Positions 37,932 to 45,873 of a stretch of DNA of 64,000 nucleotides are shown piece after piece. Source of the stretch: JANYHF01 sp963732765 (lineage in GTDB: Bacteria; Pseudomonadota; Alphaproteobacteria; Rhizobiales; Hyphomicrobiaceae); contig CAVTAS010000010.1 of the NCBI GenBank assembly GCA_963732765.1, positions 744,001 through 808,000 of the forward strand. The letters run 5' to 3'. Made by a program: the position numbers and the translations under genes. How positions within the stretch are numbered: position 1 is the stretch's first letter; every line of letters starts with the position of its first letter. The notes under the pieces are model-generated. The model worked only from the letters and a program-made list of their open reading frames with translations, did not search any database and had not been told where the DNA came from.

Positions 37932-38136
37932 CCTTCTCCCCCATCTTTGGGGGAGAAGGTGGCCCTCCGAGTGCGCAGCACGAGGAAATAGGGCCGGATG
38001 AGGGGCAGGATCTGGCTCCGGATATTTGCGAACAACGCCTGCGCCAGATCCTGCCCCTCACCGACCGCCCAGCGCTTGCCGCAAAAAGGCGGCTGCGCGG
38101 GGCGCTCTCCTCTCCCCCTGAAAAAGGGGGAGAGGG
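37932..38136. repeat. Single diverged copy of the 212-bp three-hairpin repeat
   Basis: This 205-bp element has the same architecture as the tandem units at 54262-55100. The left terminal hairpin is CCTTCTCCCCC...GGGGGAGAAGG. The central stem pairs 38000-38016 (GAGGGGCAGGATCTGGC) perfectly with 38043-38059. The right terminal hairpin is CTCTCCCCCTGAAAAAGGGG. The left flank of the central stem (GGCCGGATGAGGGGC) and the sequence between stems (CCCTCACCGACCG, CTTGCCGCAAA) match the 54-kb units, but the middle of the central stem is different on both arms. Confidence 0.85.
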
Positions 38137-38272
38137 AAAAAGAGCGCGGCCAGCTTATCTTGGCGCCTATGCGCGTAAACCGGGGGAGGCGGAAAAGGAG
38201 CGGTGCGGTCGTTTTTTGCTTCGCCCCGCTTACCGCACGGTTATCAGGGGAAACGCCAACTCGCCCAAGAAC

Positions 38273-38421
38273 TCGTCATACCCGCGGAGGCGGGTATCCA
38301 TGCAAGGCGAAGGTGAGCGCAAGGATCAATACAAAAACGCACGCCGCATCAAGACATTCCTGACTTCGAAGCTGTGCGCAATTCTGGCTTGCATGGATAC
38401 CCGCCTACGCGGGTATGACGA
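38273..38421. repeat. Composite inverted repeat with hairpin arms (TCGTCATACCCGC family)
   Basis: Arms 38273-38304 and 38390-38421 are a 32-nt inverted repeat with one mismatch. Each arm is itself a hairpin (ATACCCGC...GCGGGTAT). The 85-bp interior contains GTGCGCAATTCTGGC. Relatives lie at 12017-12160 (decayed) and 49322-49473. The unit occupies the gap between cbiD and aqpZ together with the element at 37932; the rest of this gap (37897-38584) shows no gene. Confidence 0.85.
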
Positions 38422-38584
38422 TTTCTCAGGGTCCGGCCGACGCAGACACTGTGCTGTTGCGCTTTCACCACAGTCACACAGAAATTTTGCTCCGTATGAG
38501 CCCTTCACGAAACTCCCGTCGCAGGGACTCTGATACGGCTAAATCGCCGCTGATTCAGGGCGGTGCTAGGGGAGGACACCCGTC

Positions 38585-39280
38585 ATGAACAAAGCTGTCG
38601 CAGAATTCATCGGAACGGCAACGCTGGTATTGTTTGGTTGCGGCGCAGCCGTGTTGGCTGGCGACAAGATCGGCTTCATGGGCATCAGCTTTGCCTTTGG
38701 TCTGGCCATCGTGGCTATGGCCTACGGCATCGGCCCGATCTCGGGCTGCCATGTCAATCCGGCCGTGAGCCTGGGTGCGCTGGTGGCGGGACGTATGTCC
38801 ACCTCCGACTTCATCACCTATGTGATCGCGCAATGCCTCGGCGCCATCGCCGGCGCCGCGATCCTCTACCTGATCGCGACCGGCAAGATCGCCGGCTATG
38901 ACGTGGCCAAGGCTGGCCTCGGACAGAACGGCTGGGGCACAGGATACATCGGCGAATACAATATGACCGCGGCCTTCATCTTCGAGGTGGTGGCGACCTT
39001 CCTGTTCCTGGTCACTATTCTCGGTGTGACGCAGAAGGGCTCGCCCTCGATGCTGGCCGGTCTGGCGATCGGCCTGACGCTGGTGGTGATCCATCTGGTC
39101 GGCATCCCGGTGACGGGCGTGTCGGTCAACCCCGCCCGGAGCCTTGGCCCGGCCTTGTTCGCGGGCTCTGGCGCCATGTCGCAGCTCTGGCTGTTCATCG
39201 TCGCCCCGGCGATCGGCGCCGCCGCAGCCGGCCTCATGTTCCGCGCCGGCTCACCGCTCGACGCCAGCAACAACGCCTAG
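38585..39280 (+). CDS. aqpZ: Aquaporin Z-type water channel
   Basis: A 231-residue inner-membrane channel of the MIP family with six transmembrane helices and two NPA half-helices: GCHVNPAVSLG near residues 58-68 and VSVNPARSLGP near 180-190. The selectivity filter looks like a water-specific aquaporin: a His in VVIHLVGIPVTG and the Arg directly after the second NPA. The ATG follows GGGGAGGAC. It interrupts the cobalamin region without functional link and has its own terminator downstream. Confidence 0.94.
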   Translation: MNKAVAEFIGTATLVLFGCGAAVLAGDKIGFMGISFAFGLAIVAMAYGIGPISGCHVNPAVSLGALVAGRMSTSDFITYVIAQCLGAIAGAAILYLIATGKIAGYDVAKAGLGQNGWGTGYIGEYNMTAAFIFEVVATFLFLVTILGVTQKGSPSMLAGLAIGLTLVVIHLVGIPVTGVSVNPARSLGPALFAGSGAMSQLWLFIVAPAIGAAAAGLMFRAGSPLDASNNA

Positions 39281-39307
39281 TCGTTGCACTTACTAAGTGA
39301 CGGGGTC

Positions 39308-39336
39308 GAGGGGCACGTTGCCCCTCAATTCTTTTT
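39308..39336 (+). terminator. Rho-independent terminator after aqpZ
   Basis: A perfect 7-bp stem GAGGGGC/GCCCCTC (39308-39314 with 39320-39326) with loop ACGTT is followed by AATTCTTTTT. It lies 28 bp after the aqpZ stop. Confidence 0.8.
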
Positions 39337-39381
39337 GGGGCGCGAGTTCTGGACTCAATCGGCGATGATGTAGGGTCGCCC

Positions 39382-40143
39382 CTACATCTCCCGCCCCCGG
39401 TACCGCCGCTGATAGGTCGGGTCATAGAGCGCACTCTCCCGGCCAAGTTCGCCCGCGAGCGTCTTGCCCACCAGAATCAGCGCCGTGCGCTCAGGCGGAT
39501 CGGCGGCGATCAGGTCCACGATCGTACCAAGGGTTCCCCGCACGATCCGCTCGTCCGGCCAGGACGCACGATATACGACGGCGACGGAGCACTCCGCGCC
39601 GTAATAGGGCGTGAGCTGATCGACAACGCTCGCCAGAACATGGATCGAGAGATGCACCGCCAAGGTCGCCCCGGTGGCGGCAAAGGCGGCTAGCGTCTCG
39701 CGCTCGGGCATCGAGGAGGCCCGTCCCGAGGTGCGCGTCAGCACGACCGATTGGGCGACTTCGGGAAGCGTCAGTTCACGTCCCAAGGCTGCGGCGGCGG
39801 CCGAGAAAGCGGGCACGCCCGGCGTGATGGTGTAGGGAATGGCCAGCCGGTCGAGCCGGCGCAGCTGCTCGCCCATCGCGCTCCAGATCGAGAGATCACC
39901 CGAGTGCAGGCGGGCGACATCCGATCCCTCCGCCTGCGCACGGACGAACTCCGCCTCGATCTCGTCCAGCGAGAGCGGGGCGGTGTCGACCATGCGCGCG
40001 CCGGGCGGGCAGAGGGCGACGATCTCTTTCGGCACCAGCGAGCCGGCATAGAGGCAGACCGGGGAGGCGGCGACAAGACGCTGACCGCGCACGGTGATGA
40101 GGTCGGGCGCGCCCGGGCCGGCGCCGATGAAGTGGATGGTCAT
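39382..40143 (-). CDS. cobM: Precorrin-4 C(11)-methyltransferase
   Basis: A SAM-dependent methyltransferase of the cobalamin ring. The 253-residue protein has the family N-terminus MTIHFIGAGPGAPDLITVRG, the CLYAGSLV segment, the SGDLSIWSAMGEQ loop, TPGVPAFSAAAAALG, and TRTSGRASSMPE, typical of CobM/CbiF. It is the last gene of the cobL-cobE-cobM unit; its start overlaps the cobE stop by 4 bp. Confidence 0.94.
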   Translation of the reverse strand: MTIHFIGAGPGAPDLITVRGQRLVAASPVCLYAGSLVPKEIVALCPPGARMVDTAPLSLDEIEAEFVRAQAEGSDVARLHSGDLSIWSAMGEQLRRLDRLAIPYTITPGVPAFSAAAAALGRELTLPEVAQSVVLTRTSGRASSMPERETLAAFAATGATLAVHLSIHVLASVVDQLTPYYGAECSVAVVYRASWPDERIVRGTLGTIVDLIAADPPERTALILVGKTLAGELGRESALYDPTYQRRYRGREM

Positions 40144-40532
40144 GGTTCAGTTCCTCCCGGCCCAATCGCGAGCGCGACGGTGACCGTCGGAAAGGCCACG
40201 CGCGGCAGCAGCAGCATGCCCTCGGGGCCGGCGCCGGCGAGCGCGGCGGCTTCGGCGACGGAGGGCAGGCCGGTTGCCGACAGCGAGCGCTCGGACTGCG
40301 TGACGCAACGCGGTGATTCTTGTTGCAGACATGCAGCGTCGAATGTCTCTGTACCGATCGTCAGCATCGATCCCGCCTCACGTAACGACGCGATGGTTTC
40401 CGGCCGGTCGAGCCCGGCCAGCAGCCCAACCTCGGCCAAGGCAATGCCCGCACGTCCACAGGCATCCGCGACGGCTTCGACGATCTGACTCGCCGTCGCC
40501 GACGCGCGCGCTCCGATCCCGGCGATGATCAT
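40140..40532 (-). CDS. cobE: CobE / CbiG C-terminal-like cobalamin biosynthesis protein
   Basis: A 130-residue protein of the CobE family, equivalent to the C-terminal domain of CbiG. The family opening is MIIAGIGARASATASQIVEAV, with a Ser/Thr-rich PETIASLREAG and VAEAAALAGAGPEGMLLLPR. CobE is conserved in aerobic cobalamin loci, but its biochemical job is not settled. The ATG at 40532 overlaps the cobL stop by 4 bp (ATGA) and its own stop overlaps the cobM start by 4 bp, so the three form a tightly coupled unit. Confidence 0.88.
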   Translation of the reverse strand: MIIAGIGARASATASQIVEAVADACGRAGIALAEVGLLAGLDRPETIASLREAGSMLTIGTETFDAACLQQESPRCVTQSERSLSATGLPSVAEAAALAGAGPEGMLLLPRVAFPTVTVALAIGPGGTEP

Positions 40533-41752
40533 GGCTTCACCGCCAGCCAGTGCGTGACCGGCATGGCCGGCCGCCAACCGGTCAGGCCGCCGACGGGATC
40601 GGCCCTGTCGATGGAGATGCGCGTGAGGCTGCCGCCTTTGCGCGCATACTGTGCCAGGAGCAGCGCCTCGGTTTCCAGCGTGACGGCGTTGATGGCGAGA
40701 CGGCCACCTGCCGGCAACATTGCCCAGACCCGATCGATCAGCTCAGGCTCGCGCGCGCCACCACCAATGAACACCGCATGCGGAGGAGCCAGTTGGTCCA
40801 GCAGGGCGGCAATGTCTCCAGTTTCGATGCGCAACCCAGGTACACCGAGCGACAGCGCATTGCGCGCCGCCCGCGCCGCCCGCTCAGGGTTCTTCTCGAC
40901 CCCGGTCGCCCGGCAGCTGGCATCGGCCAGCATCCACTCGATGCCGACCGATCCCGAGCCGCAGCCGATATCCCACAGGTGCTGGCCACGCTTCGGAGCA
41001 AGGCTCGACAGTGTCAGTGCCCGCACCTCGCGTTTTGTGAGCTGGCCGTCGTTCTCGAACCAGTCGTCGGGCAAACCAGGCGTGTACGGAATGAGGCTGG
41101 CGCCTGCATCGGCGGCGACCTCAATGGCCATCAGGTTTAGCGCCTGGATCTCGGTGAGATCAAAGCGTTTCGCAGGCGCGCTCCGTATACGCTCATTCCC
41201 GCCGCCCATGGCTTCCAGCACTGTCAGCCTCGAGTCTCCGCAGCCATGAGCCAGCAGCAGCGCGGCGACCGTGGCGGGCGTTGCCGCATCGGCCGACAGA
41301 GCAAGGATGCGTGCGCCGTTGTGCAACTGCGGGATCAACCGCTCAACCGCGCGGCCATTGACGCCGAGGCAGACGGTGTCTTGCAGCGCCCAGCCCAGCC
41401 GGCTCACGGCCAGTGAAAAGGCCGAGGGCTGAGGATAGGCCGTCCATTCTTGGCGCGCCAGTTTCTCTGCCAGAAGCGCGCCAACGCCGTGATTGAACGG
41501 ATCGCCCGACGCCAGCACGACCACACGCCGGCCGCGCTGACTGAGGACGAGTTCGACGGCCGTCTCGAACGGCGAGGGCCAGGGCGTCGGCGATCGCGCC
41601 AGGTCGCCCAGCAGCTTGAGGTGCCGGCGGCCACCGAACACGAACTCGGCCGTCTCGATCAGCGTTCGCACCGCTGGCGACAGCCCCGCAAGCCCGTCCT
41701 CGCCGATCCCGACGATGGACAACCAGGGCGCACTCGTGCCAGTTGCGCTCAT
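40529..41752 (-). CDS. cobL: Precorrin-6Y C(5,15)-methyltransferase (decarboxylating)
   Basis: CobL methylates C-5 and C-15 and removes the acetate carboxyl at C-12. The 407-residue protein is the two-domain fused form. The N-terminal tetrapyrrole methylase half (CbiE-like) has IVGIGEDGLAGLSP and VVLASGDPFNHGVGALL. The C-terminal Rossmann methyltransferase half (CbiT-like) has LTKREVRALTLSSLAP, LWDIGCGSGSVGIEWML and FIGGGAREPEL. The ATG at 41752 is chosen. It is divergent from cobK with only 23 bp between start codons. Confidence 0.95.
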   Translation of the reverse strand: MSATGTSAPWLSIVGIGEDGLAGLSPAVRTLIETAEFVFGGRRHLKLLGDLARSPTPWPSPFETAVELVLSQRGRRVVVLASGDPFNHGVGALLAEKLARQEWTAYPQPSAFSLAVSRLGWALQDTVCLGVNGRAVERLIPQLHNGARILALSADAATPATVAALLLAHGCGDSRLTVLEAMGGGNERIRSAPAKRFDLTEIQALNLMAIEVAADAGASLIPYTPGLPDDWFENDGQLTKREVRALTLSSLAPKRGQHLWDIGCGSGSVGIEWMLADASCRATGVEKNPERAARAARNALSLGVPGLRIETGDIAALLDQLAPPHAVFIGGGAREPELIDRVWAMLPAGGRLAINAVTLETEALLLAQYARKGGSLTRISIDRADPVGGLTGWRPAMPVTHWLAVKP

Positions 41753-41775
41753 CGTTCCCTCACCCATCCGGCCCC

Positions 41776-42543
41776 ATGCCCCTCAACCTGCTCATCCTCG
41801 GCGGCACCTCCGAAGCCAGCGCACTCGCCGAGCGCCTGGCAGGCGACACGCGCTATGCCGCCACGCTCTCGCTGGCCGGCCGCACCGAAGCGCCCCGGCG
41901 CGCGCCGATCCCCATGCGGGTGGGCGGATACGGAGGAGCGGATGGGCTGGCGCAGTATCTGCGCGAAACCTCCGTCGACGTCCTGATCGACGCCACCCAT
42001 CCGTTCGCCGAACAGATCAGCGCTAACGCCGTGCTGGCGGCCGAGGCGGCGCAAAAGCCGCTGATCGTGTTGGCGCGCCCCGCCTGGCGTCCGGTCAAGG
42101 GCGACAACTGGACCATGGTGGCCGACCTCGATGCCGCCGCCGCTGCACTGCCGGAGGCGCCGGCCAACGTGTTCCTCACCGTCGGCCGCCAATCGCTTGT
42201 CCCGTTCGCCGCCAAACCTCAGCATACCTACCTTATCCGCGTCATCGACCCGCCCGACATTCCGGCTGATATGACCCGCACCGCCATCGTGGTCGGACGC
42301 GGCCCCTTCGAGGTCGGCGCCGAAGTTAACTTGCTGCGCAACCGCCGCATCCAGCATCTCGTCACCAAGAACTCCGGCGGCAAGGCATCCGCGGCCAAGC
42401 TTGCCGCTGCCCGCACGCTTGGCGTGCCCGTGGTCATGGTCGATCGCCCAGCCGGCGGCACGGCGACCACGGTCACCTCCGTCGACGACGTGCTGGCGGA
42501 ACTGGCTGATCATCACGCCTCCCTGGCGAAGCGCTCGGAATAG
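41776..42543 (+). CDS. cobK: Precorrin-6A reductase
   Basis: An NADPH-dependent reductase of the macrocycle, 255 residues. The family opening is NLLILGGTSEASALAERLAG (4-23), followed by GGADGLAQYLRE, VLIDATHPFAEQISANA, a RPAWRP segment, and KNSGGKASAAKLAAARTLGVPVVMVDRP near the C-terminus. The ATG at 41776 is chosen over an in-frame one at 41743, which would overlap cobL. It is the only main-cluster cob gene on the plus strand, and its last 31 bp overlap the 3' end of cobJ in antiparallel. Confidence 0.94.
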   Translation: MPLNLLILGGTSEASALAERLAGDTRYAATLSLAGRTEAPRRAPIPMRVGGYGGADGLAQYLRETSVDVLIDATHPFAEQISANAVLAAEAAQKPLIVLARPAWRPVKGDNWTMVADLDAAAAALPEAPANVFLTVGRQSLVPFAAKPQHTYLIRVIDPPDIPADMTRTAIVVGRGPFEVGAEVNLLRNRRIQHLVTKNSGGKASAAKLAAARTLGVPVVMVDRPAGGTATTVTSVDDVLAELADHHASLAKRSE

Positions 42544-43277
42544 ACCAGCGGCGGCAGCCCCGGACGCTCGATGATCCTGGTCGCCTCGCAGCCGACGATG
42601 ATCAGGGTACGCATGTCTGCGCGCGCGGGATCGGCCTCACCCAGCCGCGCCACATCGATGCGCTCGTCGCTGCGGCCAACGGCGGTAGCGAAGATCACGG
42701 GCGTATCCGGCCCGCGCAGGTTGACCAGTAACAGCAGCGCTTTCCCGATCCGGTCGGGGCGGGCTCGCGAGGCCGGGTTGTAGAGGGCGAGAGCCAGTCC
42801 AGCCTCGCTCGTCAGCCTAAGCCGCTTCTCGATCAGCGACCAGGGTTTGAGATTGTCCGACAGCGAGAGGCAGGCAAAGTCCGCCCCAAGCGGCGCGCCG
42901 ATCCGCGCGGCAGCGGCCAGCATGGCTGTCACGCCCGGCTCCACGCGCACATCGAGCGTGCGCCAGGCTGCGGGGCCGTGGTCGATTGCCTCGCAAACCG
43001 CCGAGGCCATGGCGAACACGCCGGGATCGCCGCCCGATACGACGACCACGTTGCGTCCGGTCTGCGCAGCCGCGAGCGCCGCCTTGGCGCGTAACAGCTC
43101 GTCGCCGTTGTCCGAGGCATGGAGGATCTGCCCGGGACGGACACCAACGCGGTCGATGTAGGGCGCGTAGCCGAACAGGTCCTGCGCCTCGGTGAGCGCG
43201 GTGCTTACCGCCGGCGTCACCCAGTCCCGAGGGCCGGGGCCGATCCCGACGACGGTTAGCCTCCCGCTCACAGACAC
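42513..43277 (-). CDS. cobJ: Precorrin-3B C(17)-methyltransferase
   Basis: CobJ methylates C-17 and drives ring contraction in the aerobic path. The 254-residue protein has the tetrapyrrole methylase motifs VVGIGPGPRDWVTP (9-22), VVVVSGGDPGVFAMASAV and VEPGVTAMLAAAARIGAP, a LALYNPASRARP motif typical of CobJ, and RTLIIVGCEATR. It overlaps the stop of cobI by 10 bp. It is the last gene of the long riboswitch-led unit. Confidence 0.94.
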   Translation of the reverse strand: MSVSGRLTVVGIGPGPRDWVTPAVSTALTEAQDLFGYAPYIDRVGVRPGQILHASDNGDELLRAKAALAAAQTGRNVVVVSGGDPGVFAMASAVCEAIDHGPAAWRTLDVRVEPGVTAMLAAAARIGAPLGADFACLSLSDNLKPWSLIEKRLRLTSEAGLALALYNPASRARPDRIGKALLLLVNLRGPDTPVIFATAVGRSDERIDVARLGEADPARADMRTLIIVGCEATRIIERPGLPPLVYSERFAREA

Positions 43278-44011
43278 CTCCCGCGGCCAGGCACCAGCAG
43301 CATCGAGAAATAGGGCGCGATATCGTCTGGTTTGTCGCTCAGCTTAACGACGATCTCGCCAGCCATGCTGCCGCGCTCGACGTAGATCGCCCGATCGGCA
43401 AGGCCCGATGCCGTCAGAGCACGGCGTACTTTTGCGAAGTTGCGGCCGAGTTTCATGATCACAAGCGCATCGGCCACCCGCATACGCTCGATCAGCGCGG
43501 CTTCCGAGAGCGTGCCCGGCAGCACCTGCAACACGTCGTCGCTATAGGTGATCGGCGTGCCCGCCTGCGTCCAGCAGGCCTGCATGCCGGTGATGCCGGG
43601 CACCACCTCGATGGCGTGTTTGCCGCTGAGCCGATGATAGATATGCATGAAGGAGCCGTAGAAGAACGGATCGCCCTCGCACACCAGGGCCACGTCCTCG
43701 CCAGCGCCGAGCCGCGCGGCAATCGCTGCGGCAGCCGTGTCGTAGAACAGCGTCATGGGTTGCGTGTAGGCCTCGTCCTGCGACGGAACTTCCGTTGTCA
43801 CCGGATACTCCAGAGGCAGCTCGGCCTGCCCCGCCGTGAGATGCGCCGCGATGATGGTGCGCGCATGCCCCTGGAGCCCGCGCTTATGGAAATAGGCCAC
43901 AACGCGCGAACGGCCGAGCAGCCGCACCGCCTTCAGCGTCATCAGTTCGGGATCGCCGGGGCCGACGCCGATGCCGTAGAGTTTGCCCATCTGACTTGGT
44001 TCCGCGCTCAT
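43268..44011 (-). CDS. cobI: Precorrin-2 C(20)-methyltransferase
   Basis: CobI adds the C-20 methyl group, the first dedicated step after precorrin-2. The 247-residue protein has LYGIGVGPGDPELMTLKAVR, CEGDPFFYGSFMHIYHRL, VVPGITGMQACWTQAGTPI and VIMKLGRNFAKVR. The ATG at 44011 overlaps the cobH stop (ATGA). A longer open frame extends upstream to 44413 but runs through cobH in another frame and is not real. Confidence 0.94.
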   Translation of the reverse strand: MSAEPSQMGKLYGIGVGPGDPELMTLKAVRLLGRSRVVAYFHKRGLQGHARTIIAAHLTAGQAELPLEYPVTTEVPSQDEAYTQPMTLFYDTAAAAIAARLGAGEDVALVCEGDPFFYGSFMHIYHRLSGKHAIEVVPGITGMQACWTQAGTPITYSDDVLQVLPGTLSEAALIERMRVADALVIMKLGRNFAKVRRALTASGLADRAIYVERGSMAGEIVVKLSDKPDDIAPYFSMLLVPGRGRCL

Positions 44012-44643
44012 TCTTTTTCGCTCGCCAATGCGTTCAGCGCCGCCGCCGCCATGGCGCTGCCGCCTTTGCGGCCACGCACGATGGCCCAATCGAGATCGGT
44101 GCGCGTCGCCAGTGCGTCTTTGGACTCGGCCGCACCGACGAACCCGACCGGCATACCGATGATCGCGGCAGGACGAGGCGCTCCGGCGTCGATCAGTTCG
44201 AGGAGATGAAACAACGCGGTCGGAGCATTGCCGATCACCACGACGGCGCCGTCGAGTTTGTCGCCCCACAGATCCATCGCTGCCGCCGTGCGCGTGGTGC
44301 CGAGCTTTGCCGCGAGGTCCGGCACGCGCGGATCGTGCAGTGTGCAGACGACCTCGTTGTTGACCGGCAGGCGCGAACGCGTCACGCCGTCGGCGATCAT
44401 GCGGGCATCGCACAGGATCGGCGCGCCGGCGGCCAGAGCATCGATCCCGCGAGCGGCGAAGCTGGGCGAAAACGCAATATCTGCTGCCACTTCGACCATG
44501 CCGCAGGCATGGATGATGCGCACGGCGACGCGCTCTTCAAGTGTCGAGAAGCGCGCCAGATTGGCCTCCGCCCGGATGATGGCGAAAGAGCGGGCGTAGA
44601 TCGCTGCGCCGTCGCGGATGTAGTCGTGAGGGGCGGTCGTCAT
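44008..44643 (-). CDS. cobH: Precorrin-8X methylmutase
   Basis: CobH moves the C-11 methyl group to C-12, giving hydrogenobyrinate. The 211-residue protein has RDGAAIYARSFAIIRAEA, the catalytic His in VRIIHACGMVEVA, ILCDARMIADGVTR, VVIGNAPTALFHLLELIDAG and IGMPVGFVGAAESKDAL, all diagnostic. It overlaps cobG upstream and cobI downstream by 4 bp each. Confidence 0.96.
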   Translation of the reverse strand: MTTAPHDYIRDGAAIYARSFAIIRAEANLARFSTLEERVAVRIIHACGMVEVAADIAFSPSFAARGIDALAAGAPILCDARMIADGVTRSRLPVNNEVVCTLHDPRVPDLAAKLGTTRTAAAMDLWGDKLDGAVVVIGNAPTALFHLLELIDAGAPRPAAIIGMPVGFVGAAESKDALATRTDLDWAIVRGRKGGSAMAAAALNALASEKE

Positions 44644-45873
44644 AGGTGCAACTCCGCAATGGCGGCAGGAAGCGCGGCGGGCGCGATGCCGGTGCGCTCA
44701 GGCCGGTCCGATGGGCCGCCGTTCCGGATGAGATCGTAGCGCCCGTCGCGGGCCACGGCGGTGATCGGCGCTGACCCTCGATGCGCGCACCCCTTGACGC
44801 AACCGGAGACGTGAATTGAACGCGGAGCCAATGTCCGCCCACGCAGCGCCACGGCAATCGCGGCAGCATCTTGCCGGGTCTGTGTCGAACCATTAGCGCA
44901 ACCCGGGGCACCGGTACAGGCATCGATCCCAAGGCGCGCATCGCCTGCCGCAACCACCAAACCGCAAGACATCAATTCGGCTGCCAGCGCTACCGCGTCA
45001 GTCGCATGGCTCACGCTGACGGCCAAAATCCGCCAAGGCGTCAGCCGGAATTCGGCGTCCGGCGCGATGGCCGCCAGTTGCTCCAGGACCGACGCCTCGA
45101 TCCGGCCGAAAGGGAACCCGATGGCGAGCACCTGGTGCGTAGACAGATCGATCGCTCCGGGCGAAGGAACGACACCCGGCACCAGCCGCTCGCCGTCCAC
45201 GGCTAGGCCTGCGGCCCGAAACACGTCAGTAGCCGGAAGATGGCGCATCCGGAGCGCTCCGGCGGGCTTGGCAAGTTCGCAGAAGATTTTTGCAAGTTGC
45301 ACAAGTGTTTCGAGAGCCGCCGCAATCGGCACGGGCGCGGAGCAGTCCGCCGATCCGCCCAGGCGGATGCGCCAGGGCTGGCCCTCTCCATCCGCAAAGA
45401 GTGTGATGTCGGCGCCGGCATCGCCCAGCGGCCACACACCGCCGCCATCAATGGCAAAGCCGAACTTGGCCGGCAGGGACAGCAACGCCGGATCGTCTCG
45501 CAGCTTGGCTTCGAGCGCGCGTGCGATCTCCCGGCCATCTGCACACGCCGGATCAATCCCCGCCAGCGGCGAGACCATCACATTGCGCACCGCCTCGGCT
45601 TCGACGGTGGGATCGACCAGATGCAGCGCAGCCAGGTCCTCGATCAGCTGAGGCAGCGTCTCGTCACGCACACCGCGCAACTGCAGGTTGCGCGCGCTGG
45701 GTCAGGTCGATGGCGCCGTTGCCGTGTCGGGTCGCGAGGCGCGAAATCCGACGCGCCAAATCCGCAGTGAGCGCGCCGCCAGTGAGGCGCAGGCGCACCA
45801 GAAGGCCATCACCGGACGGCATTGGGCGCAAGGCCCCAGGGCACCAGCCTTTGCGCAGGGATGCAGCATTCAT
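44640..45873 (-). CDS. cobG: Precorrin-3B synthase CobG (frameshifted in this sequence)
   Basis: CobG is the oxygen-dependent monooxygenase that prepares precorrin-3 for ring contraction; it needs a 4Fe-4S centre and non-haem iron. About 410 residues. The N-terminus from 45873 has RKGWCPGALRPMPSGDGLLV and ISRLATRHGNGAIDLTQRA. The frame then shifts by +1 near 45690-45700 in a GCGCGCG run, and coding resumes as NLQLRGVRDETLP. The cluster ligands CTGAPGC and CVKGC are present further on. The total length is 3n+1, consistent with one extra base. The start overlaps the cobN stop (ATGA). Confidence 0.9.

Noticed and set aside
39308..39336. Another palindromic mobile repeat
   Set aside because: Short perfect stem followed by a T-run directly after aqpZ; an ordinary intrinsic terminator explains it.
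43268..44413. 381-residue version of CobI
   Set aside because: The extra N-terminal 134 residues are arginine-rich noise read from the cobH region in the wrong frame; the ATG at 44011 overlaps the cobH stop as in the rest of the operon.
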